DNA of 64,000 nt from Avena insularis (Eukaryota; Streptophyta; Magnoliopsida; Poales; Poaceae), in NCBI GenBank assembly GCA_023614405.1, contig CM042696.1, forward strand, positions 333,675,211-333,739,210. The letters are read 5' to 3'. The notes under the pieces were generated by a model. That model was not told the origin of the DNA, did no database searches, and saw nothing but the letters and a program-made list of their open reading frames with translations. A program made the position numbers and the translations under genes. Shown piece by piece: positions 36,284 to 48,898 of the stretch (position 1 is its first letter; each line of letters starts with the position of its first letter).

Positions 36284-37464
36284 TTGGCGCCCACCGTGGG
36301 GCTAGCGGCGCTAGCAGGGGTCAAGATCCGGACGGGAAACCTCATCGGCACCAGCGAACGCATCGTCTCCGGGCTCGTTCAGTGCTTTGGAGTACTGGAC
36401 TTCATCAGCGACAACACTGGCTTCTTCGGCACGCGCCCACTTCCGCGCAACGGCCTCTTCGTCAAGCTCGGCACGCACAAGGTCTACGTTGCTGTGGACG
36501 TATCATGCGTTCATCCGCAGTGCATCGTCGAGGTAGGGGAGCCACCCCTTAGCGTGGTTCACGGGGCGGGTATCACTCGCTCCCCGGACCATGCTGAGGT
36601 GATGATGACTGCGCCAGGCGCGGGCGTAAGCAAGGATCCGACACCAGATCCGGAGGTAACACCTAAGGCACTGAGGAAAGGTAGAGGTCCTCCGCTAGAG
36701 AGGCCTGAGAATGTACTGAGAGAAGCTATGGATAGCTTGGCAAACCCGGTAGCAGCAGTGGTAGATCCGGCTCAGGCACAGGCCAAGCTAGACGAAACTA
36801 GGCAAAAAATTCTAGAGGGAGCAAAAAGATAGCTGCGGCTCAGCAGTCGTTGAACATGACGCTGCGTGAGTACGCAAAGGCAAATAAAGTAGATGCTGTA
36901 GGAGTGAAGGGGGGAAATCTCATGAGTGAAATGAACAAAGAGGGTGGTACTAGGATTGAGGAGTCAGAGAACTGTTTGTCCGTGGGGCTGCCGAAGTATA
37001 GTACCCCGGCAAAAAACCTCAGAGCAGCGGATGCAGCTGCATCCGAGTTAGAGGGTCTAACGGGTGAAGCCCGTCAGAGACAACAAGATAGGGTCAATCA
37101 GTTGGTTCGGATCACGAACAGGCAAAATGAGGAATTGCTCAGGGCTAACCCGAAGAGAGCTAGGGCCTCCAAGATCGTTCATTCGGCGGTGGGTAACCCG
37201 GAGAAATCCGCTGGAGCCGCATCGTCTCCTCATGGTGGTCCTAGGAGAGAAGAGGTAGTAACCTCGGCTAGGAGAAACACACAGATCGTTCCGTATGACC
37301 CGACAAGGGAAGGAAAGGCAAAAGAAGTACAAAGAAACGATGATCGACGAAGCGTGAGTCGAGGTGAAGCTGGCCGGGGTAACCGCGACCAAGGCAATGC
37401 TGGTAAAGGAAACGCTATAAATGGCAATGCCGGACAGCGCAACTCGGCAGGACAACCGCAGTAG
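36284..37464 (+). pseudogene. Tat-type gag, N-terminal region
   Basis: Open from the primer site to 36832 (GLVQCFGVLDFISDNTGFF, VYVAVDVSCVHPQCIVEV), stop, then 36850-37464 in another frame (MNMTLREYAKANKVDAVGV, ending in a glycine/asparagine-rich low-complexity tail). No clear ATG precedes the first part, so the start is uncertain. This is the variable part of Gag in this lineage; function beyond particle assembly is not known. Confidence 0.6.
36285..36301 (+). other. Tat-type primer binding site
   Basis: 'tggcgcccaccgtgggg' begins three bases after the LTR end. This sequence follows the 5' LTR in many grass Tat-lineage elements and serves as the tRNA-primer site for minus-strand DNA. Confidence 0.75.
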
Positions 37465-37728
37465 CGGAATATACCAAGGCAAGAGCAAAGTGCCGGCCGA
37501 GGTATGCAACAGACAGGTGCACCACGAGAGCAAGACCGGTATAACGATGGAGATTCGGAAATGGTGAATGCAGGATACCCAAGGCCGAACTATCATGTGA
37601 TAGGGTCGAGATTGGGAAGTAGGGATCTGATGCCTGATGATGCCAGGTTGAAACTGGATCGACTGTATAGGTCGGAGTAGATTGAAAGTTAGGGTCCTCC
37701 GAGTCCTGCGTGTTTTGGACCCCAGATC

Positions 37729-38920
37729 ATGAAGGAGCCATCGGTACCTAACTTACTGTTACCTAGAGGCACAAAGACGTATGACGACAGTACTAAGCCG
37801 GAGGATTGGTTGATAAACTATGCTACAGCTGTGAAAATTGCTATAGGCAACTTGAGATGGGCTGTGAGGTACGTACCCCAGATGTTGGAGGGGCCAGCAA
37901 GGGTATGGCTGAACAACTTGCCGCCCGGAAGTATTAACTGCTGGATCGATTTTGAGGAAATGTTTATCAGCAATTTGTCAAGTACGTATCAGAGGCCAAA
38001 TAGGCCACAGACCCTAGCTATGTGTAAGCAGAGACCGAACGAGACAGACCGGGAGTTTTTAACCTGGTGGTGTACCGTGAGAAACTCGTGTGAGGGTGTG
38101 ATAGAGTCGCAGGCCATAGCATGGTTTACGCAGGGGTGCAGGTATGCAAGCGAGCTATGGCAGAAGTTGCAAAGGAAAATGCCAACCACTTTGGCAGAGA
38201 TGATCCGGATTGCTGATTCATATGCTTTGGGTGATCCGACTAAACCTAGGCTCGTGTCAAACGAGTCGAATGAGGAGTACTACCAGAGAGATGGATCCGG
38301 ATCGTCTCGGAGGAATGATTACAGAGGTAAAAGAAGAGATGACAGACCGGATCACCGGTACAGTTCGCAACAAGTTGCAGCTGTGAATCAAGATCAGCCC
38401 GGAGTGGAGAGTAATCAACAGCAGAAAACTGGAGGGCAACAATGGACACCAAGGAATGATGGCAAGAAAACTTGGACGCCAGAGTAGAAGAAACAGTGGC
38501 AAGAAAAGAAGAACCGTCCGAGGTACACTCATTAGTCGATGTTGGATCAGCCGTGTAAATTTCACACGCCAAATCCGAGTAACCCAGCGGGTCATACAAC
38601 GAGGCAATGTGAGTGGATGCGTAAGATAGAACAAGGTGGCTCGGGGATTGCTCAGGCACCCCGGAATGATCAACCTCGGCAGGAGTTACCCCGGCAGCAA
38701 TTGCTCTCTAGAGCAAACACGCAACAGCTAATATTGCCTCCCCCTCCGCCGAGGTATGATAACCATGAGAGAAGGGATGTAGTGCATCAAGTAGAAAACC
38801 AACATCAGCCGGATCAGAGGTACCCCGGAAATGAGGGGAGGAATGAGTACAGGGAGCATCATCAGAGTTACTGTGTGTTTACCACTGAGGAAACCGATAG
38901 AAAGAGCTTGCAGCGCTGAC
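37729..38920 (+). pseudogene. Tat-type gag, capsid region
   Basis: MKEPSVPNLLLPRGTKTYD, then the retrotransposon Gag capsid signature: DSTKPEDWLINYATAVKIA, GPARVWLNNLPPGSINCW, DFEEMFISNLSSTYQRP, the EFLTWW region, AIAWFTQGCRYASELWQKL. It is followed by a basic tail and HTPNPSNPAGHTTRQCEW, which matches the knuckle-like segment of Tat Gag. Stops at 38485-38487, near 38533 and near 38920 interrupt it; the last is TGA where CGA would fit. Confidence 0.8.
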
Positions 38921-38922
38921 AT

Positions 38923-39684
38923 ATGGAGGTCAATGCGGTAATGCCAGCGGTGACGAGGTATATGCCTTGGTCGGACCAGGAAATTACCTGGAACATCAAA
39001 GATCATCCCAAGCTTATGCCGAGTCCTAGTTCGTACGCGTTAGTGCTAGATCCGACATTCATTAGGCCTAACATCAATGTGAGGTTCTCCAAGGTACTGA
39101 TTGATAATGGCAGTAGCATTAACATTATGTATGCAGATACAATGCGTAAGTTGGGTATCTCAGAGAACATGATCCAAGCTACAAGGACAACTTTCCATGG
39201 CATTGTGCCAGGCATCTCTTGTGAGCCGATAGGCAAGGTCTGGGTTGACGTATTGTTCGGCACAAGAGATAACTGCCGAACTGAGAATTTGGAGTTCGAA
39301 GTGGTGAACTTGGAAAGCGCGTATCACGCGTTACTCGGAAGACCGACATTGAACAAGTTCATGGCGAGCTGTCACATCAGTTACTTGAAGATGAAGTTGC
39401 CCGGGCCAAATGGAGTGATTACCATTACTGGGGATTTCCGACGTTCCATTGAGTGTGCCTCAGCTGGGTCTAACCTAGCTGAGTCACTCGTGATTGCGCA
39501 AGAGAAAAGAAGAATCCAGGAGGTGGCAACGTTGGCTCAGTCCGTGCAGCAATATATGCCAGCGTTGAGTAACCCGCATGGCAGTGTCTCATTCCAAGCC
39601 ACAAAGGATACCAAGAAAGTGCATGTTGATGATATGTTCCCAGAGCGCAACGTAACAATTGTTGCCGTGTTGAATGATAAATAG
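38923..39684 (+). pseudogene. Tat-type protease region
   Basis: Open for 253 codons. The aspartic protease signature reads VLIDNGSSINIMYADTMRKL, with DNG in place of the D-(S/T/G)-G active site, then GRPTLNKF as the flap-side motif. It would cut the Gag-Pol polyprotein. The TAG at 39682-39684 separates it from reverse transcriptase; the frame continues straight on after the stop. Confidence 0.8.
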
Positions 39685-41511
39685 GAAAGCGAGCTCGTCA
39701 ACTTCCTCCGTGAGAATCGGGATATTTTTGCTTGGTCCACACAGGACTTGCAAGGTGTTCCGAGGGAGTTGGCCGAGCAGTCTTTGAACATGAGACCCGG
39801 AGAAAGGCCGGTGAAGCAACCTCTCCGCCGCTTCGCCGAAGATAGGAGAAAAGTCATTGGAGATGAGATAGCTCGGTTACTAGCGGCAGGATTTATCATG
39901 GAAGTACTTTACCCGGATTGGCTGTCTAATCCGATGCTGGTGGAGAAGAAGAAGGATGATCCGAATGTGGCAGTGGTTTGGCGCATGTGTATCGATTACA
40001 CGAACCTGAACAAGGCGTGTCCAAAAGATCCATTTCCACTGCCAAGGATAGATCAAGTCATAGACTCGACTGCTGGATGTGAACTGTTGTCATTCATTGA
40101 TGCATATTTTGGTTTCCACCAGATACCTCTGAATCCGGATGATCAAATAAAGACTGCATTTATCACCCCGTATGGGGCTTATTGCTATTGCACCATGCCG
40201 TTTGGTTTACGTAATGCAGGGGAAATGTACCAAAGATGTATGCAGAAATGTTTGCACGACCAAATAGGTCAAAATGTACAAGTGTATGTGGATGATGTGG
40301 TTATCAAGACCAAGGAAAGCAAAACGCTCCTTGACGATATCAGGCAGACATTCGCGAACCTAAGAAGGTTCCGGATGAAGCTTAACCCGGAAAAATGTAC
40401 CTTCGGTGTCCCGGCTGGAAAATTACTCGGATTTCTTGTATCCAGCCGAGGTATCGAAGTTAACCCAACTAAGATCCGGGCCATTGAGCGAATGGAACTG
40501 CCGAAGTGTCTTAACAATGTCCAGAAGTTCACTGGTTGCCTGGCATCGTTAAGTCAGTTTGTATGTCTGTTGGGAGAAAAGGCATTGCCTCTCTACAAAC
40601 TCATGAAAAAGTCGGATAAGTTTGTTTGGACGCCGTAGGCCAATGAAGCCTTTACCCACTTAAAGAAGATGTTAGCCACCGCACCAGTGTTAGCCTCTCC
40701 ACTATCAAAGGAGCCAACGTTGCTCTACATAGCCGCAACCAACCGAGTTGTAAGTGCAGTGATTGTGGTAGAGCGAGACGAAGAGGGTAAGTCGCTGCAA
40801 AGGCCAGTGTATTATCTGAGCGAGGTATTATCTGCCTCAAAGCAGAATTACCCACACTATCAAAAGGTTGCCTACAGTGTCTATATGGCAGCTAAGAAGT
40901 TGAAGCATTACTTTGAGGAGCATCCCATCAAAGTAATATGTGAAGCTCCCATATCCGATATAATGACTAACAAGGATGCGAGTGGTAGGATTGCGAAGTG
41001 GGCAATTGAACTAGCTCCCTATGCACCACAATATGACAGAAGAGAAGCAATCAAGTCTCTGGCTGTGGCCGAATTTTTTGTGGAATGGGCCGAGGTACAA
41101 TACGAACCACCGCTACCAGATCCAAACTACTGGAGGATGCACTTTGACGGGTCAAAAACAAAAACCGGGCTAGGTGCTGGAGTTATACTTACCTCGCCAA
41201 AGAAGGACCAGCTGAAATATGTGCTGCAGATCCACTTCGCAGCGTCGAACAATGTTGCTGAATATGAAGCACTTGTGCATGGGCTCAAAGTGGCAAAAGA
41301 AATTGGGATACGTCGGATCCAATGCTTTGGCGACTCGGATTTGGTAATTCAGCAAGTGTCGGGGCTATGGGACGCTCTTGATCCAAACATGGCATTATAC
41401 AGATTCCATGTGCAGAAAATATCTGGTTATTTTGAGGGATGTGAATTTCGTCATGTACCCCTTGTGGAAAATGAGGCTACCGACATGCTGTCGAAGCTCG
41501 GATCAACCTGA
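39685..41511 (+). pseudogene. Tat-type reverse transcriptase, RNase H and archaeal-type RNase H
   Basis: Reverse transcriptase: LSNPMLVEKKKDD, MCIDYTNLNKACPKDPFPLP, AYFGFHQIPL, TMPFGLRNAG, catalytic VYVDDVVIK, then the thumb. A TAG at 40636-40638 precedes the connection/RNase H part (ATNRVVSAVIVVERDEEG, VYYLSEVLSASKQNYPHYQK). The second RNase H follows: MHFDGSKTKTGLGAGVIL, NVAEYEALVHGLKVAKEIG, FGDSDLVIQQV, ENEATDMLSKL. The catalytic D-E-D of the second RNase H is visible. The YVDD motif is intact, but stops make the protein non-functional. Confidence 0.9.
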
Positions 41512-43073
41512 CAAGCAATTCCACCGGGTGTAGCATTAGAGCACCTCAGAAAACCATCTATCAGACCGTCCCCAGAAACCGACTCAATCTACGTCCCGGA
41601 GGATACAGAATCCGGAGCTGTGCCCATGGACGTTGATATGGGAGGTAGTGCGTGAAACCCGGGATCGCCAAAGAAACCCGGGACTTCTCAATGAACCGGG
41701 GACTGCCTCGCAGGACCTGGGGACTGCTCAGCGTGATCCGGTTGAAGTTATGCCGGTGGATTAGATGGAAATTGATGAAGATGTGTTCCCTGTGCGAGCA
41801 ATACCAGCTTGGGCACTGCCTATATTTGGATTCCTGAAAGATGGAACGTTACCCACTAAGGAGGTGCCATCCAGGCAAACTCAGAGGAGAGCAAAGGCAT
41901 ACACAATCATCAATTCCGAGCTATACAAAAGGAGTGTGACCAATGTCCTCCAGCGATGCGTTGATCCGGAAGAAGGGCTTGACATCCTCCGAGATATACA
42001 CCAAGGGGAGTGCGGGCATCATGCCTCGTCCCGAGCCTTAGTGGCAAAAGCTTTCCGGCATGGATTCTACTGGCCAAGTGCCTTAGAATAAGCAGAAGAT
42101 CTGGTGAGAAAATGTAATGGTTGTCAGAGGTATGCTACAAAGACACATATGCCTATGTCGGAACTCAAGACCATACCAATCACATGGCCATTTGCTGTAT
42201 GGTGTTTGGATATGGTTGGCCCGTTCAAACCAGCAAGGGGGAATATGACTCACATTTTGGTCATGGTGGATAAGTTTACAAAATGGATTGAGGTGAAGCC
42301 AATAAGAAAGTGTGATGGAGCTATGGCCATAACATTTCTCAAGACATCATCTTGAGATACGGTTATCCTCACAGTATCATAACTGATAATGCCACAAATT
42401 TTGCTGAAGGATCATTTGCGCGATTCTGCCGGGATAAGAAGATCCGATTAGACGTTGCCTCGGTAGCTCATCCTGCATCAAACGGACAAGTGGAAAGATC
42501 TAACGGATTAGTACTGTCCAGGATAAAACCCCGGCTCGTTGAGCCGCTACAAAGATCAGCGGGGTGCTGGATAGAAGAACTACCAGCGGTACTGTGGAGT
42601 TTAAGAACAACTCCGAATCGATCAACAGGCTATACGCCATTTTTTCTAGTATATGGGGCAGAAGCTGTATTACCAGCCGACATAGAGCATGATTCGCCTA
42701 GGGTCACCCAATACACAGAAGCCGAAGTGAAAGAATCCTGGCAAAATGATGTTGATCTGCTGGAAGAAGCGAGAGAATTGGCATTGTCCAGATCCGCCAT
42801 ATATCAGCAAAATCTCTGACGCTATCATAGCCAGAAAGTAAGCCCCCGAGTTTTCCGGGAAGGCGATCTGGTGCTCTGGTTGGTACAACGTACTGCTGGC
42901 ATGCATAAATTATTCCCCCATGGGAAGGGCCATTCGTTGTGAGCAAAGCACTGCACAATGATTCTTATTATATTATCGATGCAAAGCCACAGGAAAAGAA
43001 CAAGGTGGACAGGTCCAGTGAGGAATCTAAGCTTACATGGAATTTAGCTCTACTTCGTCCTTTTTACACTTAG
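41512..43073 (+). pseudogene. Tat-type integrase
   Basis: After a damaged proline-rich linker come the zinc-binding HHCC (HQGECGHHASSRALVAKAF, then CNGCQRYA) and the catalytic core WCLDMVGPF, IITDNATNF, ASNGQVERSNG, so the D-D-E triad is still present. The C-terminal part is YHSQKVSPRVFREGDLVLW and ends LLRPFYT with TAG at 43071. Breaks: TAG before MEIDEDVF, TAA at 42089-42091, a frameshift near 42350 and a stop after IYQQNL. It would insert the cDNA copy into the genome. Confidence 0.88.
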
Positions 43074-43688
43074 CAGAGAAGTGTATGTATCCGAGTCTTC
43101 TCATATGTCGGTATGTATGACGACAATGAGCTTATCAATGAAATGTTGGCACCTCGAGCAGTAACTCGGGGACTGCCTAAATAATATTTGTTGTCTTGTA
43201 CTATTTGTGCGTCAGCTAGAGTAAGTTGTTCTAGTTAACTCGGATTAGTAGTGTGTGAGCACCAAAAACCCAACTCTTCGACTTGCTGCTGTCCAACAAG
43301 ATTTGGCTTCATAGCAAGCAAGAGAACAAGTTTGGAATTGCGTAACACATGAAAAACGACTAAGGAAAAGAACTTAATCGAGCCGACGTTTGTTTTTCGG
43401 ACTAACCTTGTATTTACTTTCAAATTATTATGCTGAATTATTTTGAGCTAAGCCTAAAGTTTCCAAGTATTGTTAAGACAATTTTTGAAGCTCGGATTTG
43501 TAAGTCGTAAAACCGAACCAAGGTAGACACGAGCCGAGCCAGAAGATTGGACGAACGAGAAAATGAAACTCGGGGACTACGCCCAAGTTAATCCGGCATA
43601 AAAAACTTTGTAGCAAAATATCACACGTGTACTGGATACAATTCCACCCCGCATACCGGGGATCTGATAAATATTAAAGTGTTTTCAC
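43074..43688. other. Spacer between pol and the antisense gene
   Basis: No coding signal. It contains two copies of the polypurine-tract-like word 'ctcggggact' (43165-43174, 43569-43578). Confidence 0.6.
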
Positions 43689-45132
43689 TCAAGGAGCAGT
43701 AGAAGGGGGAAGTTCGGCATCATCTTTGCTGTCTTCGATGTTGGAGGCATCACCCTCTTCATCCTCATCCGAGCCGTCTTCAACATTCTCAGCATTTTCG
43801 TCACCAGCGGCTTCCAGGAAGCTCGGTCCCTCGGTCCATTCATGAATGGGAGCATATTCGATGAGGCTATAGGCGCAAGCCTGGCGCCGAGCTACCCACT
43901 CTGGGTCACTGGTCCATTTGGATCCGGTGCGCAGGTGCGGTAAGAGGTTGAGGTCGATCTTCTCGTACCACGTAAGTACGTAATGGAGAACGGTCTCGGC
44001 TGCGGCACGTGCAGCAGACTCCCTCCAAAGGTCGAGCTGTGTCTCAATTTCCATCAACTTTTAAGCAAGAGCTGCGGTTGCCTCCGGAGTGTCTTCAGCA
44101 GGCCAAAAAATGTTGAAAATTCGGACTGCAACGTCAAGGAGATCCTTGCCATAGTTCTTGATGATTTCCACACGAGATGACAGGCTGACCAACAGGTCCT
44201 CCATGTCATAGGGAATGTCTTCACCGTCAGGAGCAATGGGAGTACCCCTATCTCAGCGGAAATTAGCAACAGCGGCGCTCGCAATGGCAGTGCCCTCTGG
44301 AAATTTGCCTAAAAACGAGACAAGAGAAGCAAGTAAAGAAGAGACATGTGAAGTAACCCGGAGAAATATGCCGGATAAGGGAAAGGAACTTACGTAAAAT
44401 GTGGCTGTGGATCCGAGTCAATTCCTTGGTACAGTCATTGCGTCTTTTGCGGAGTTGCACAAGTTCAGTGGTCGCCGACTCAAGCTTGACGTCGGCCTCC
44501 TAGAGAAGTTCTCGGTCCTTGGCAATTTGGAGATTGAGGCGCTCGCGCTCTTCAGTATAATCCTGGCCAGCCTTTTCAAGCTCGGATTGGTGCTGCGCTT
44601 TCAGTTTCTTCATCTCTACTTTGAGCTTGGCGATCTCATCATCCTTGGTTTGGAGGAGGGCAAGCTCATCGTCTTTCTTTTTGAGATCGGCCTGATGCTG
44701 CCCTGCTTGTTCGAGAAAATGCAGCATCATATCAGGCACGGGCACACTATCTTCCAGCGATACTGAAATAGTTTGTTAACCCGGCAAAGCCGAGGTATGA
44801 TTGTTTGCCGAGCCAAGGAGAAAAGGAGATAGAAAGCAGAGTAAGGTCACGCAAAAGTAACTTACCCTTAATCTGATCCAGATTCTTCCTCATAAGCTTG
44901 TTCTCAGCCTCCACCCCAGCTGCGAAAACCGAATGATGGATTAGTTCGGCAGAAGAAGATGAAGGAAAGCAGAAAAATGTGAAGAATAGAACTTACCCCT
45001 TTTCTCGTGCTCAGCGATATGTGCATTATGCTTTGCGAGCAGCATTTTGTGAGTGTCTAGAAGACGCTGAAACTCAGCGCTTCGGCGGTTGGTGGTCACC
45101 TGAAAAGAGTACAAAAATATAGCTTAAGCCTT

Positions 45133-46149
45133 GTGCATATTCGAAGTGTACAAGATCCGGGTCAAGTGGAACTTAACCCGGCTCTAGGTGTGTGCATATT
45201 CGAAGTGTACAAGATCCGGGTCAAGTGGAACTTAACCCGGCTCTAGGCGTGTGCATATTCGAAGTGTACAAGATCCGGGCCAAGTGGAACTTAACCTGGC
45301 TCTAGGTGTGTGCATATTCGAAGTGTACATGATCCGGGCCAAGTGGAACTTAACCCGACTCTAGGTGTGTGCATATTCGAAGTGTACAAGATCTGGGCCA
45401 AGTGGAACTTAACCCGGCTCTAGGTGTGTGCATATTCGAAGTGTACAAGATCTGGGCCAAGCGGAACTTAACCCAGCTCTAGGTGTGTGCATATTCGAAG
45501 TGTACAAGATCTAGGCCAAGTGGAACTTAACCCGGCTCTAGGTGTGTGCATATTCGAAGTGTACAAGATCAGGGCCAAGTGGAACTTAACCCGGCTCTAG
45601 GTGTGTGCATATTCGAAGTGTACAAGATCCGGGCCAAGCGGAACTTAACCCGGCTCTAGGTGTGTGCATATTCGAAGTGTACAAGATCCAGGCCAAGCGG
45701 AACTTAACCCGGCTCTAGGTGTGTGCATATTCGAAGTGTACAAGATCCGGGCCAAGTGGAACTTAACCCGGCTCTAGGTGTGTGCATATTTGAAGTGTAC
45801 AAGATCCGGGCCAAGCGGAACTTAACCCGGCTCTAGGTGTGTGCATATTCGAAGTGTACATGATCCGGGCCAAGTGGAACTTAACCCGACTCTAGGTGTG
45901 TGCATATTCGAAGTGTACAAGATCTGGGCCAAGTGGAACTTAACCCGGCTCTAGGTGTGTGCATATTCGAAGTGTACAAGATCCGGGCCAAGCGGAACTT
46001 AACCCAGCTCTAGGTGTGTGCATATTCGAAGTGTACAAGATCTAAGCCAAGTGGAACTTAACCCGGCTCTAGGTGTGTGCATATTCTAAGTGTACAAGAT
46101 CCAGGCCAAGTGGAACTCAACCCGGCTCTAGGTGTGTGCATATTTGAAA
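45133..46149. repeat. 59-bp minisatellite, 17 complete copies plus a partial copy
   Basis: Copies start at 45133 and every 59 bp to 46077, with a broken eighteenth at 46136. The unit is 'gtgcatattcgaagtgtaca', 'agatccgggccaagtgga', 'acttaacccggctctaggtgt'. Most differences are transitions. Copies 4-7 and 13-16 share the same series of variants (catgat/cgact; ctggg; aagcgg/ccagct; tcta), showing a block duplication nine units apart. The array lies wholly inside intron 3 (46280-45100) of the antisense gene. Confidence 0.95.
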
Positions 46150-48891
46150 TTGTCAAGGAGCTACGTTAGTTTTCTAAGAAGCATCTGGCCGAGTAACAAG
46201 TTACTCCCCTGGAGGCTCGGGGACTAATGGTTATATTACTAATATATACATCATGCTAGGGAAAAGGGGAAGTAACGTACCTCCATCATCCGACCCGCGA
46301 GGTTAATTGCCTTAGAGGCTGTGTTCATTTGAGCGGAAAACTCGGCGGGACTGAACTTCTCCAGGAGGTCGTCGTTGTAGATGAACTCCGCCTTGTTCCA
46401 GTTGTTCATGGACTCGATCAAGGTCGGAGGATACCGTTCACCGCTGAGCATGTGGGGTGCCACCAAGCCCTTGGCATGTGCTTCCCTCCTCTCAACCTGA
46501 GCAAGGGCTGGGCTGGTGTGCAACACAAGTTGCTATGCACTAGCTGGCTCGGGAGGGGCGTCCTTTGGTGCTGGAGGTTTCTTGGAAAGCATGGACGCGA
46601 GAGTGCGCTGTCCAGCCTCGACGGATGCTGCCCTGGTGGCATCAGGGGCCTTTTTGCCTTTGGGCTGCTGAGAGGAGGAAGTGGTTGCAACCGATTTACC
46701 CTTGGGAGCTTCCTGGGTGCTTTCTCGCCGAGACTGAGAAGACTCGGACGAGGCGGAGGGGCTTGGCGTCGTTGCCGTTGCTCTCGGTGCTGCTGCTACT
46801 GGTGCTGGTGCTGGTGATGTTTTCTTCTTCGGAGGAGGTACTAAGGTGGACTCGGTAGTAGCTGGTTGCGGTGGAGCCAAAGTGGTGGATGCCGCTGCCT
46901 CGGCTGGGCCAGTCTCCCCTGCTCCGAAGTTGCCCCCTCCTGACGAGGTGGGCTGGAACCCTCCAGAATAGGGCTCAGCGGGCGTGAATCGTCGCCACGA
47001 GGGGGAGAATTGCTCAGTCGGAGCGGCGAAGCGATGCTAGATCCACTCTGGGGGACCTCCACCGCAGCTCTGCCGAATCAAATAGTGTCAGATGAAAAAC
47101 TATGACAATGCAAGAACAAGTAAATGGCAGAGGGAAAAAGAGGCTTACGCATCCGAGGTCAGCGGCTCCTTGGGCTTCCGAGCCCTTCGTGTTGGGGCCT
47201 TGGTTGCAGGCTTGGAGGCAGTATTATCCCCGGACTTCTTTCTCCTTTTGGCTGGCTGAGAAGGTCCGGAGGATGAAGTGGATGCGGCTTCCCTTTTCTT
47301 CTTCGGTGCAACCGGAACAGGGTCACCCACGACAAGGGGAGGGTCCTCATGGATCTGCCCACCGGGGTTAGCTGATGCCAGAAAAGCATAAGAAAGGGGG
47401 ACAGCGTCAAATGCTTCCATCACCTCAATATCCGAGTCATCTTCATCGTCGGGCCAATCTCTAATAGAAGAGAGTTTACTAGTGGGTCGCTTGGTCGTGT
47501 CGGCCATTGGGAAGAACATCTCCTGGTCCGGTTCTTCCTCGTCCGAGCTCTCCCGGTCAGGTGCACATTTGAGGGTGGGATCGGTGCCATCCTCGATAGT
47601 TTGCTGAAGGAATTGCTAAGGGAGAAAAAAGACAACCGAGTTAAAAATACAGCAGCAACCGACATAAGATTTAATTCGGAGAAAGTTTGTGGCACGAAGC
47701 TTACCACGGGAGGAAGCCTATCTCAGCAATAATGCTCAATTCCCCACGTCCACTCAAAGGAGAAGTCCTTGTGGGTGGTGAAGAGGGCCTTGACCCGGCG
47801 ATAGATTTCTGTGTTGCTCAGCTCGAAAGATGAGGTCTGGTTGGGGTCGCATCCCTAGCTCATGTGGCACACTTTGTGAGTGCGTTTATGGAGAGGGGAG
47901 ATCTGGTTGCAGACGAATGTGATCATGGCGTCCTTGTTGTGCAACCCGAGCTCCTTCAGCTTCGCGAACCTTTTGTTGACCTGGTTGGCCAATACTATGG
48001 GTTTCTTGGGGACAATGTCCCACAACTCCGGGTTAGGAGGACCCGGAGCATAGGGGCGAAGCCGGATCAAGTCTTCAGTACCGTCGTTCCGAACATAAAA
48101 GAAGGTCCGGGCCCATCCTTTGTAGGAATCCAGCCCGGTAACCCGGGGAAAGACGGAGAGCCTCCGGGGTGAAATGGACGCAGCGTTGAACTGCGTAAGC
48201 TGCTTGTCCTCCGGGTCAAGCTGGATATTCGGAATTACGTTACGACGAAGGCCAAAGAACCGGATCCATAGCTCCTTTGTGGGCCATAATCCGGCGTAGC
48301 CTTCGATCGTGGAGGCGAAAGCAGAGAGAGATGTGATAGCGTTAGCAGGAAGGTGGTGCGGCTGGAGTTCGTAGGTGTTCAACTAATCATGGAAAAAATC
48401 GCTAACTGGTAAACTGAACCCCCGCTGGAAGTGTGACATGAACACCACATACTCACCCGGATTGGGTGAGGGGGCGAGTTCGGCGGAGGCGAGACGTGCG
48501 GTGATGCCTACGGGGATGCGTCTGGTGCGGTAGAGCCCGTCCAGGTCATCCTGGCAGACCCAGGATCCAGCCCATGCACCGCGGTCCGCCGTCATGGCGT
48601 CCTCCTCCATCTCCTGCTCGGCGACGACAAGCTCCTCTTCTGTCATCTCAAGTTCGCTGCCCTCGCTGGCGCTAGCGGTGGTGGGGGGCAGCGGCCTAGA
48701 TTGACAGCGACCCGTGGCGGAGGAGGTGCGCAGCGGTGACGACGATGCAGATGCATATGGAAGCAGTGCGGCGGCGGCGCTGCTACTCAGACACGGTGGC
48801 GGCAGCGCTGTCGCAGGAGAAGATGAAGAAGAAGAACTAGAGGCAGAGGGGCGCAGAAGTGGAAAAAAACCCAAGGGGCGCACCCCTCCCC

Positions 48892-48898
48892 TATTTAA
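48892..48898 (-). promoter_or_regulatory. TATA-like box of the antisense gene (candidate)
   Basis: Minus-strand 'ttaaata' followed by GGGG and then a pyrimidine-rich, serine-codon-like leader. It lies inside the longest reading frame (start 48907). If it is the promoter, the true start would be a later ATG, the best being 48646 (MTEEELVVAEQEMEED). Confidence 0.4.

Noticed and set aside
38246..38673. Overlapping minus-strand frames over Tat gag
   Set aside because: Two long frames arise opposite the basic, low-complexity gag region and have no recognisable content.
45133..46149. Regular repeats resembling a CRISPR array
   Set aside because: The 59-bp units are contiguous with no unique spacers, and the sequence is a plant retrotransposon intron. 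It is a minisatellite.
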